NCBI GenBank assembly: GCA_016789845.1
Contig: JAEUQA010000013.1
Coordinates: 213,341-277,340 of the forward strand
DNA: 64,000 nt
Reading direction: 5' to 3'
DNA from: Chromatiales bacterium
GTDB taxonomy: Bacteria > Pseudomonadota > Gammaproteobacteria > Steroidobacterales > GCA-2729495
Shown here in pieces: positions 26,582 through 33,456 of the stretch (the stretch's first letter is position 1; every line of letters begins with the position of its first letter). The notes beneath the pieces are model-generated. The model was not told the origin of the DNA and ran no database searches. It saw only the letters and a program-made list of their open reading frames with translations. The position numbers and the translations under genes were made by a program.

Positions 26582-26874
26582 TGGCCGGCTACCGCTTCCT
26601 TCCGGAAGCACGCCGGGAACTCGCCTCGGCCGTCGCCTGGTATGACAGTGAATTTCCCGACCTGGGGCAGGAACTCGCCCGCGAGACGCAGCGCCTCTGT
26701 GCGCTGATCAGTGAGTCGCCCCTGGCGGGGATGGAAATCCGGCCTGGGATTCGGCGCCGCCTTCTTCGCCGCTTCCCGTACGCCATTCTGTATGCAACAG
26801 ACAATGTGGGAGTGCTGGTGGTCGCCGTCATGCACCAGCGACGGCGGCCGGACCACTGGCAGCGCCGGGCTTAG
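26581..26874 (+). CDS. RelE/ParE-family toxin
   Basis: 97 residues with the RelE/ParE fold: FLPEARRELASAVAWYDSE at the N terminus, an arginine-rich centre (RPGIRRRLLRRFPYAILY) and VLVVAVMHQRRRPDHW at the C terminus. Would inhibit ribosomal mRNA use or gyrase, depending on subclass. Translationally coupled to the antitoxin upstream. The 3' end overlaps the convergent small gene by 4 nt. Confidence 0.9.
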   Translation: MAGYRFLPEARRELASAVAWYDSEFPDLGQELARETQRLCALISESPLAGMEIRPGIRRRLLRRFPYAILYATDNVGVLVVAVMHQRRRPDHWQRRA

Positions 26875-27104
26875 CCAGCGCACCCGCCATCCGGATCCTC
26901 CTCCGGAAAGATCCCGTAATAGCACCTGGGCGCATTCCGCCGCATCCACTCCTTGCGTCGATCGATCTCCGCCACGGTCGGCGGCAGGTCGCTGCCGGGA
27001 CCTGTTCTCCACCCGGACAGGCACACGTAGGAGCTCCTGGGCGCAGCCGGATTCCGGCGCCAGGTGCGAAGCACGTAGTCCTGCATCATCACTTCTGCGA
27101 ACAT
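26871..27104 (-). CDS. Small hypothetical protein
   Basis: 77 residues, tryptophan- and proline-containing (YVLRTWRRNPAAPRSSYVCLSG ... RRKEWMRRNAPRCYYGIFPEED). Not recognised. A good Shine-Dalgarno (GAGGAGG) precedes ATG at 27104, which supports expression. Like the Sel1 and HD genes it has a copy of the structured repeat upstream, about 60 nt away. Confidence 0.6.
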   Translation of the reverse strand: MFAEVMMQDYVLRTWRRNPAAPRSSYVCLSGWRTGPGSDLPPTVAEIDRRKEWMRRNAPRCYYGIFPEEDPDGGCAG

Positions 27105-27163
27105 GACTAAGCCTCCTCTGCGTTGCTGACAAACGCATCAGACGCCGACATTCCCGTGGGTTC

Positions 27164-27260
27164 CCGGTTGGTTGCCAGGACTGGCCACATCGTCCCCGCC
27201 TGGGGAGTACCACCTTGCCCGGGGGGCAGGTTGGTGGAGCGTCAGCTCCGTCTTGATGCG
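27164..27260 (-). repeat. Structured intergenic repeat, copy 3
   Basis: Best-preserved together with copy 1: GTTGCCAGGACTGGCCACAT, ACCACCTTGCCC, GGGGGCAGGTTGGTGGAGC, hairpin GGAGCGTCAGCTCC and CTTGATGCG. It lies upstream of the small gene ending at 26871. Confidence 0.75.
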
Positions 27261-27335
27261 CGAGGGATTATGCGCCGCCAGGAGCCGGAATGCTTGGTCC
27301 AGTTCGGAATAACCAGAGCAAGGTCCCGGGCAAAC

Positions 27336-27848
27336 TCACCGAAAATTGGTTAACAGGGGCATTTCGCCGGGCAATTCCTGCAAAGGACCAAGCGTGGACC
27401 TGAGAGAGCCCTCGTCTGGCAGTTCCTTGGCTTGCCAGCGGAATATGGGGATACCCGCCGCACCCAGGGCCTGGTCCTTCTTGGCATCGGCGATCTTGCG
27501 TTGCGGCTTGGTGTGGCTCGCGTCATCGAGCTCGATGACCGCGATGATGCTGGAGTCCTTTCTGCAGATGACGAAATCCGCACTCATTCGATCAATCCGA
27601 TTGGTCCACGTCCGGAAGTTGTTGCCCTTCTTCACGCCCAGCATGCGCGACAAGCCGACCTGGGCCAGTACGATGTTGTCCGGAAATGCCTTCAGCAAAC
27701 GAAAGTACAAGACCTGCTCCGGAACGGTCAGTGGCTTCCTGGCGTAGAACGGCCATGGACCCTTATCTGACCCCTTGGCGCCGGATTTCATCGCGGCCAC
27801 GACGACCAGGATCAAGATGACCAGCGCCAACAGAATGAGAATGTTCAT
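27336..27848 (-). CDS. DUF2726 protein with N-terminal membrane helix
   Basis: 170 residues from ATG at 27848. Residues 1-21 (MNILILLALVILILVVVAAM) anchor it in the membrane. The body has KPLTVPEQVLYFRLLKAFPD, SADFVICRKDSSIIAVIELDD and KKDQALGAAGIPIFRW, the DUF2726 pattern. It resembles PD-(D/E)xK-type nuclease folds (ADFVI ... ELDD), often with topoisomerase-like Zn fingers elsewhere; here none. Function not established. Confidence 0.82.
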   Translation of the reverse strand: MNILILLALVILILVVVAAMKSGAKGSDKGPWPFYARKPLTVPEQVLYFRLLKAFPDNIVLAQVGLSRMLGVKKGNNFRTWTNRIDRMSADFVICRKDSSIIAVIELDDASHTKPQRKIADAKKDQALGAAGIPIFRWQAKELPDEGSLRSTLGPLQELPGEMPLLTNFR

Positions 27849-27908
27849 TGCACTACTCCGACACCACGTATCCAGCCACAAAGACCGACCCTATCCGCAT
27901 TCCAGGCA

Positions 27909-28202
27909 TCAATCCGGATCCTCCCGGATCGTCCCGTCAAACTCCCCCTTCTCGTCATAGGTCCGCCAGGAGCCGTCCTTCTGCCGGTCGGCGTAGCCCT
28001 TGTACTGGCCCTTCTTGTCGTAGAACCGGAGGTTCCCCTCCTCGTCCTCCCGGGTGATGCCCTGGAAGCGCCCCTGCTCGTCGTAGCGGCGGTAGGTCTT
28101 GGGCGGGTCCTTGGCCAACGCGACGGTGGCAAGCCCGTCGACGCCCAGGATCATGACTGCCACGAGAGCAGCTATCGCAAGTACGTGCCTGGACGGTCGC
28201 AT
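27909..28202 (-). CDS. Exported protein with MORN/toxin-immunity-like repeats
   Basis: 97 residues: signal peptide (LAIAALVAVMILGVDGLATVALA), then short repeats YDEQGRFQGITREDEEG, YDKKGQYKGYADRQKDG and YDEKGEFDGTIREDPD. These are of the Y-D-x-x-G-x-x-x-G type seen in MORN-like surface or periplasmic repeats. Small secreted or periplasmic protein, function unknown. Confidence 0.78.
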   Translation of the reverse strand: MRPSRHVLAIAALVAVMILGVDGLATVALAKDPPKTYRRYDEQGRFQGITREDEEGNLRFYDKKGQYKGYADRQKDGSWRTYDEKGEFDGTIREDPD

Positions 28203-28243
28203 GGTGATCTCCCCTGAATCAGGTCACAGCAGACGGACTGGCG

Positions 28244-28903
28244 CTATTCCACCACCGGATAACAGGCATCCCCCCACAGCGTCTCCGGGTGATCGAGCAT
28301 GATCTCGATGACCACCGGCACCAGCCGGCCCATCAGGGCCGTGCAGTCCCGGATCTGGTCCCGGTTGACGGAGCTGTTCCAGGTGGCGCCGCCGTGCATG
28401 AGCTGGTTGCGGAGCGTGTAGATCCGGGAGAGGGCCACCCCGAGCACGGTCACGGTGTCCCGGGCGGCGAGCGCCCCCTTGGCCACCCGCTTGGCCTCGT
28501 CAAAGCGGCGCTTCCACTCGTCCTCCGGCAGGGCGCCGTTGTGGAAGTTCCAGAAGTCCTGGAACACGTAGGGGTTGTCCAGCAGCACCCGGATGTTGCC
28601 GGGGAAGGCCTCCCACACCAGCCCGTCGAGGCGCGTCCGGTCACCGTCCAGGTCCACGAGCTTCTGGAGGAAGGCCCGGAAGGTGCGCTGCTCGTCCAGC
28701 CGGTAGCGCTCGTCGATGACCGTTGCGTACGCAGCGTTGAACGCGATCCAGAGGAAGATGAACTCGCCGTCCCTGTCCCCCTGCCCCGCCTGCAGCTCGG
28801 CCCGGTGCAGCCAGCTGATGGCGCGGTGGACGCGGAGGGCAAGGTTGGGCGGGTGCGCGTGGCGTTCGGCGCGTTGGCGGGTTTTGAGGTGGTCGTGGTT
28901 CAT
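28244..28903 (-). CDS. HEPN-domain protein (putative RNase)
   Basis: 219 residues, mostly helical. The HEPN signature RxxxxH is present as RNQLMH (about residue 173), in the context YTLRNQLMHGGATWNSS, typical of the Apea/large-HEPN group that cleaves RNA in defence and toxin systems. An upstream segment FIFLWIAFNAAYATVIDE matches the first HEPN helix pair. No dedicated MNT or other antitoxin partner is adjacent. Location in a small-gene defence neighbourhood supports an immunity role (inference). Confidence 0.78.
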   Translation of the reverse strand: MNHDHLKTRQRAERHAHPPNLALRVHRAISWLHRAELQAGQGDRDGEFIFLWIAFNAAYATVIDERYRLDEQRTFRAFLQKLVDLDGDRTRLDGLVWEAFPGNIRVLLDNPYVFQDFWNFHNGALPEDEWKRRFDEAKRVAKGALAARDTVTVLGVALSRIYTLRNQLMHGGATWNSSVNRDQIRDCTALMGRLVPVVIEIMLDHPETLWGDACYPVVE

Positions 28904-28918
28904 GGTGTGGGCGCGGAA

Positions 28919-29320
28919 TCAGCGCTTCCGGGTCTCGCCTTTCACGATCACGAGGGGACGCAGGCTCCGCATCTTGCCGGGACCGATACCCTGGACCCGA
29001 TCGAGGTCCTCGATCGTCTCGTAGGGCCGGTCGTCGATGATGAGCGTCGCGATGGCCGGGCCAATGCCAGGCAAAGTCTCGAGCTCAGTGGCACTGGCCG
29101 TATTGACGTTAACGATGAGGGTGCCCTCGCGGGAAGGGAGGAACCGGGACAGGTAGCTGAGGTCGCCAACGAGCATGGCGACCAGGGCCACTACACCAGC
29201 AACAGCCGTAATGCCTCCCACAATGGCCGTCAGTGAGAGCTTCTTCCACCATGCCCTGCGGAACACCGGCGGCTCGTAGCCGACGCGCTTCCGCATGTAG
29301 TCGCGGTCATCGAGAGGCAT
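28919..29320 (-). CDS. Helix-hairpin-helix (ComEA-like) membrane-anchored protein
   Basis: 133 residues: one transmembrane helix (about 32-55, ITAVAGVVALVAMLVGDLSY), then VNVNTASATELETLPGIGPA and a second HhH (DRVQGIGPGKMRSLRP). The two HhH units resemble ComEA, the periplasmic DNA-binding protein of natural transformation. The start is at the N-terminal cytoplasmic stretch. No other competence gene is near. Confidence 0.88.
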   Translation of the reverse strand: MPLDDRDYMRKRVGYEPPVFRRAWWKKLSLTAIVGGITAVAGVVALVAMLVGDLSYLSRFLPSREGTLIVNVNTASATELETLPGIGPAIATLIIDDRPYETIEDLDRVQGIGPGKMRSLRPLVIVKGETRKR

Positions 29321-29396
29321 GCGTCGATTCCTCAGCCGACTGGGGCATCGCCAAGTATCCGAGCCTCATGGGTCGCGACTAGCCCGGCGAGAACAG

Positions 29397-29666
29397 CTAT
29401 CCATCGAGATTCGAGTTGATTGCTTCAAGCAATACTAGCGCCCGCCGCAACCCCGCACACGCGTCATTGACGTCCGCCCGATTATTGCGCGCCTGAACAC
29501 CCGTCATGACGTCTGCGGCAATCGCAACTAACACCTTCGCGGCGTCTGGCCCTATCAGTGGCTCGACTGCGTGGCGAACTTCCAGCACCGCTCGTTGAAC
29601 CTGGTCTTTGCGGCCGAACAGAGTTTGAAGTTGGTCGACATGAGAGTTCTCCCAGACCGTTGGCAT
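29397..29666 (-). CDS. Small hypothetical protein
   Basis: 89 residues from ATG at 29666 (MPTVWENSHVDQLQTLFGRK...). Predicted all-helical (LEVRHAVEPLIGPDAAKVLVAIAADVM). Not recognised. A longer frame to 29738 overlaps the upstream gene and is less likely. Confidence 0.5.
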   Translation of the reverse strand: MPTVWENSHVDQLQTLFGRKDQVQRAVLEVRHAVEPLIGPDAAKVLVAIAADVMTGVQARNNRADVNDACAGLRRALVLLEAINSNLDG

Positions 29667-29722
29667 TGGGTGCTCCTTGGCACAAGAATCGTCGGTTCGA
29701 GGGCATTTGGTAACCGCACGCC

Positions 29723-30115
29723 TCACCCCTTCTTCCACGGCTCAGGCGCATCGAGGCGAGCCCGGTTGATGACCACCGTCTCCTCGATCGGCCAGCCCAT
29801 GGTCCAGTACTTGTGATCGTCGATCGCCCAGTAGATGTGGCGCACCCGGTAGTAGAACTCAGCGTAGCCGAAGCGCCGGATGCAGGTGACGAAGCGGTCG
29901 AAGTCCGCCTGGCCCTGCGCGCCGGACTCCCACTTGCGGACGACATACTCGTGCGGGGCCGTCTCCCGGTACGTGACGGCCTCGCGCCAGCGCCGGGCGG
30001 CAATGAACTCCCGAGCCCACGCGAGATCTTCCTCGCTCGGCACCTCCCGCAGTTCGGGCAAATCGAGCTTCCCCTGGGGAAGGGGATCGCCATGGACGCC
30101 GTATCTCACGCTCAC
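29723..30115 (-). CDS. Hypothetical protein, coupled to the AddA-like gene
   Basis: 130 residues, rich in aromatic residues and charged helices (YAEFYYRVRHIYWAIDDHKYWTM). Not recognised. Its ATG overlaps the stop region of the AddA-like gene by 4 nt, so it is probably translated from the same transcript, which raises the chance of a role with the helicase-nuclease. Confidence 0.6.
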   Translation of the reverse strand: MSVRYGVHGDPLPQGKLDLPELREVPSEEDLAWAREFIAARRWREAVTYRETAPHEYVVRKWESGAQGQADFDRFVTCIRRFGYAEFYYRVRHIYWAIDDHKYWTMGWPIEETVVINRARLDAPEPWKKG

Positions 30116-33100
30116 AACACGGCATCCACCTGCCCGGACGTCATATAAACGAGAAGACCACGCCCAGCCCCCGTCAGCGCCAGGTAATCCTTCAGCTGCT
30201 GCCGGTACTTCGCCCGCTGCTCCCCCGTCGGGGCCACATCACTCTTCCAGTCGATGACAGTAGTCACCTTGCCCGCTTCATCCAGCACCAGGGCATCCGC
30301 AATCCCCGCCGTAGCAATCTCCCGATTCGGCTGCCCGGAATCCACGACGCAACCGTAGACGGGCACCTCCACCACCAACCGGCCCCTCACCCCCGCAATC
30401 TCCGGCATCGCCAAAGTAGCCTGCACCACCGCCGCCATCTCCCCCGGCGAGAACCCCCTGGCCGGATCATCCACCGGCATCTCCCCCAACTGCACCAGCA
30501 ACTCCCCCGCCCGGGCCTCCAGCACTCCCGCCTCCTCGACCAACTCCCCGGTCAGGATCTCCTCCAGCAACTTGTGCAGCACCCGGCCCCGCACCGCGCC
30601 GCCCCGGATCGCGGGCCGCGCGAAATCCTCCTCCGGCCAGTCGCGACTGCCGGACTCTTCCTCAACCGGGGCATCCCCCACGCCTTCGTGCCGGCTGGGC
30701 TGCCGCCATTCGACGCTGCGCGTCGCGGCCGCAATGCGCCCGCCTTCCTGCGCAAACAGCTTGGCGGTCTGCTTGTTCACAGTATCGGCAGGCCGGGGCG
30801 GCAGCGCGTCACCCAGATGGATGAGGTCCAGCGCCGGCAGCTCCGGTATGCCGAGCTCGACCCGTTTTAACCAGGGCGACTTACCGCCGCTCAGATTAGG
30901 TAAAACCAGCAGCTCGGCGGCCCGAGTGCAGGCGACGTACAGCAACCGGATGTCCTCGCGCTCGCCCTGCGCATCCTCCTCCGCCTTCAGCGCCTCGTAG
31001 GCCGCCGTGGCCACGGCACCGAACGGCCCGTGCAGCTCGTCCCGCACCCGGTCGTGCAGGATCCCGGACGTGCCACTCCAGTCCGAGCAGGTGTTCACCG
31101 GGATGACGATCGGCCACTCCAGGCCCTTGGCGGAATGCATGGTGATGAGGTTGACGGCCTGCTCCTCCGCGTCGGGCCGGCCCTCCACCTGGGACTCCGC
31201 GTCCTCCCACTTCGCCCGCATGTCCGTGGCAAAGCTGCGCAGGCCGCGCACCGCGTAGGGCCGGGCCATCTCGAGGAACAGGTCCACGTTGGCCAGCGCC
31301 CGCTCGGCGCCGCCGGGGTGGCGCTGGCGAATCACGGCCCGCACGCGCAGTTCCTCCACCGCCTGGGCCAGCAGGTCGAAGGGCGTGGTGCCGCGCGCCC
31401 GGCGGTACAGGCCCTGCAGGATCCGCAGCACCTCGCCGGCCACGGGATTCGCCACCAACTCCGCATCGGTGTGCAGCGTCAGCTTCGGGATGCCGTCATG
31501 GCCCTCGTTGGCCGGCAGCCCCGCGACGATGTCCAGCAGTTCCTCCTCGGTGAGGCCCACCACCGGCCCGCGCAGGAGCGCGCCGAAGGCCACCGTGTCC
31601 CGGGCGTCGGCCAGGGTGCGCGTGATGGCAATCAGGTCCTGGATTTCCTGGCGGCGGAAGAAGCCCTTGCCCGCCTGGCTGGCGACCGGGATGCCCAGCT
31701 CCTCCAGGGCGCGCTCGTAGCGCCACAGCTGGGTGCCGCCCGGCGCCAGCAGCGCGATGTCGCCGGGGCGGGCGAGGGGATCGTCCCGCTGCACCTGCAG
31801 GCGCTGGCTGCCGATCAGCCGCTTGCAGAGCGCCGCGACGGCCCGGGCCTCGGCCTCGCGGATGTCGTTCACGCCGGGTTCCTCGTCTTCCTCCAACCCA
31901 GTCACCTGCACGTCCAGGCGCACCACGCGGGGCTCGTCGTTCGGCGGCCGGCGCGTGGCGGACAGATCCTGGAAGCCGGGCTGCTGGTCCGCGCTCAGGG
32001 GCCCGCGGAAGCGCTCGTTCACCCAGGTGAGGATGGGCTCCAGCGAGCGGAAGTTGGCGGTGACCTCGAGGATGTTCCCCGGGTGCTGGCGGCGGATCGC
32101 CTCCCGGGCCTGCACGTAGGTGTCCACGTCGGCGCCGCGGAAGCGGTAGATGGCCTGCTTGGGATCGCCCACGCAGAAGAGCGCACCGGGGCGCAGCTGG
32201 CGTTCCGCCCAGGGCAGTCCGGGCGCGCCCTCCCCGCACAGCCGCCAGAGGATCTCGGCCTGCACGGGGTCCGTGTCCTGGAATTCGTCCACCAGCACGT
32301 GCCGGTAGCGCCGGCTCAACGCCTGGCGCACGGGCTCGTGGCTGCGGAGCAGTTCCCGGGCCTGCTGGAGCAGGTCCTCGAAGTCCAGCAGCGCGGCGTC
32401 CCGCTTGTACTCGCGGAAGGACTGCAGCGTCTCGCGCAGCTCCTCGACCAGCGCCGAGAACGCGGCGGCGCCGACGAGGGGCTGGAGGGCGGCCCAGGCG
32501 GCGCCCACCGCCTGGTAGAGCGCGTCGCCCTCGTCGGCGATCCGCGCGCCCTCCGCCTTCGAGCGCCCGTGCTGGCCCGCCACCGCCTGCCACTTGCCCT
32601 TGCGGCCCCACTTGCGCCAGATGAGTTTCTGCGTGTGGGCGCTGCACACGGGCGGGTCGTCGGCGCACTGCATGAGGCCAACCGGGTCGCCGCCACTGAG
32701 AAGTGTCCGGTACCTTTCCACGAGCACGCGGAGTTCGTCGGCCAGCTCCGCCGTTGTCTCCTCCAGGAAGCCAACGCCGTTCAGCCAGGCGACGAAGCCC
32801 GCCACCGCCGACTCCAGCGCGGCCAGCGCCGGGCGCCAGTCGCCCGCCGCCGCCGGCCGCGCCGTGCGATGGTCCTCCACCGCCTCGGCTATCTTCTGCA
32901 GCTTGCCCTCCGCCGCCGGCCCCGCGGCCACCACGTAGGCCGCCACCGCGCCGTCGGGCGTGTCGGTGTCGAGCCGCTCCCGCAGGAACGCCTCCACCAG
33001 GTCCTCCCAGGCGAGGGTCGCGGCGGCCGGGTCCATCACCCGGGCGCCCGGGTCCATGCCGGCCTCCACCGGGTAGGGCCGGATCAGCCCCTGGCAGAAG

Positions 33101-33456
33101 CCGTGGATGGTAGTGGCGGTGAGCTCGCCGATGCTCTGGCGGGCGGCTTCGAGGTTGGCGCGTTGTCCGGGCGTGAGCCCCTTGGAGAGCGCCGCGTCCA
33201 TCCCCGGCGGCAGCTCCCCCGCCAGCACCTGATCGAGGAACTCGGCGATGCGGGTGAAGAGCTGCCCCGCCGCCAGCTCCGTGAAGGTGATCGCCGCGAT
33301 CTGCCGGGGCGCCACCCCCGCCGCGAACAGCAGCACCACCCGCCCCGCCATAAGCGCCGTCTTGCCCGACCCGGCGCCGGCCTCCACCAGCAGCGTGGAC
33401 CAGTGGTCCGTCAGCGCCCGCAGGCGCGCCTTGTCGTCCGGCAGCGGCTTCGTCAC
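30112..33456 (-). CDS. AddA-like UvrD-type helicase with C-terminal nuclease
   Basis: About 1114 residues. Superfamily 1 helicase motifs: AGAGSGKTAL (Walker A, about 30), ITFTELAA (Ia), VDEFQDTDPVQ (II, about 410), GDPKQAIYRFRGAD (III), VTANFRS (IV), LITMHSAKGLEW (V) and LYVACTRA (VI). The C-terminal PD-(D/E)xK nuclease appears as AGIADALVL then VIDWKSD (about 1070). This is the AddA/RecB layout, acting with the AddB-like protein upstream in end resection. GTG at 33456 overlaps the previous TGA (GTGA); GTG at 33468 is an alternative. Residues VERYRTLLSGG near 252 are encoded by a copy of the dispersed repeat core. Confidence 0.9.
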   Translation of the reverse strand: MTKPLPDDKARLRALTDHWSTLLVEAGAGSGKTALMAGRVVLLFAAGVAPRQIAAITFTELAAGQLFTRIAEFLDQVLAGELPPGMDAALSKGLTPGQRANLEAARQSIGELTATTIHGFCQGLIRPYPVEAGMDPGARVMDPAAATLAWEDLVEAFLRERLDTDTPDGAVAAYVVAAGPAAEGKLQKIAEAVEDHRTARPAAAGDWRPALAALESAVAGFVAWLNGVGFLEETTAELADELRVLVERYRTLLSGGDPVGLMQCADDPPVCSAHTQKLIWRKWGRKGKWQAVAGQHGRSKAEGARIADEGDALYQAVGAAWAALQPLVGAAAFSALVEELRETLQSFREYKRDAALLDFEDLLQQARELLRSHEPVRQALSRRYRHVLVDEFQDTDPVQAEILWRLCGEGAPGLPWAERQLRPGALFCVGDPKQAIYRFRGADVDTYVQAREAIRRQHPGNILEVTANFRSLEPILTWVNERFRGPLSADQQPGFQDLSATRRPPNDEPRVVRLDVQVTGLEEDEEPGVNDIREAEARAVAALCKRLIGSQRLQVQRDDPLARPGDIALLAPGGTQLWRYERALEELGIPVASQAGKGFFRRQEIQDLIAITRTLADARDTVAFGALLRGPVVGLTEEELLDIVAGLPANEGHDGIPKLTLHTDAELVANPVAGEVLRILQGLYRRARGTTPFDLLAQAVEELRVRAVIRQRHPGGAERALANVDLFLEMARPYAVRGLRSFATDMRAKWEDAESQVEGRPDAEEQAVNLITMHSAKGLEWPIVIPVNTCSDWSGTSGILHDRVRDELHGPFGAVATAAYEALKAEEDAQGEREDIRLLYVACTRAAELLVLPNLSGGKSPWLKRVELGIPELPALDLIHLGDALPPRPADTVNKQTAKLFAQEGGRIAAATRSVEWRQPSRHEGVGDAPVEEESGSRDWPEEDFARPAIRGGAVRGRVLHKLLEEILTGELVEEAGVLEARAGELLVQLGEMPVDDPARGFSPGEMAAVVQATLAMPEIAGVRGRLVVEVPVYGCVVDSGQPNREIATAGIADALVLDEAGKVTTVIDWKSDVAPTGEQRAKYRQQLKDYLALTGAGRGLLVYMTSGQVDAVL
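32701..32718 (+). repeat. Repeat-family core embedded in the AddA-like coding sequence
   Basis: AAGTGTCCGGTACCTTTC, identical to the outer end of the dispersed repeat, in the middle of the helicase gene. On the coding strand it reads in frame as Glu-Arg-Tyr-Arg-Thr-Leu. Only the outer 18 bp are present; no inner half or partner. An 18-bp identity by chance in 64 kb is very unlikely. Confidence 0.75.

Noticed and set aside
25390..27260. Integron attC sites as an explanation for the three structured repeats
   Set aside because: The element sits tightly between genes like a cassette boundary, but I find no RYYYAAC ... GTTRRRY core pair at consistent ends in the three copies, and there is no integron integrase in the window.
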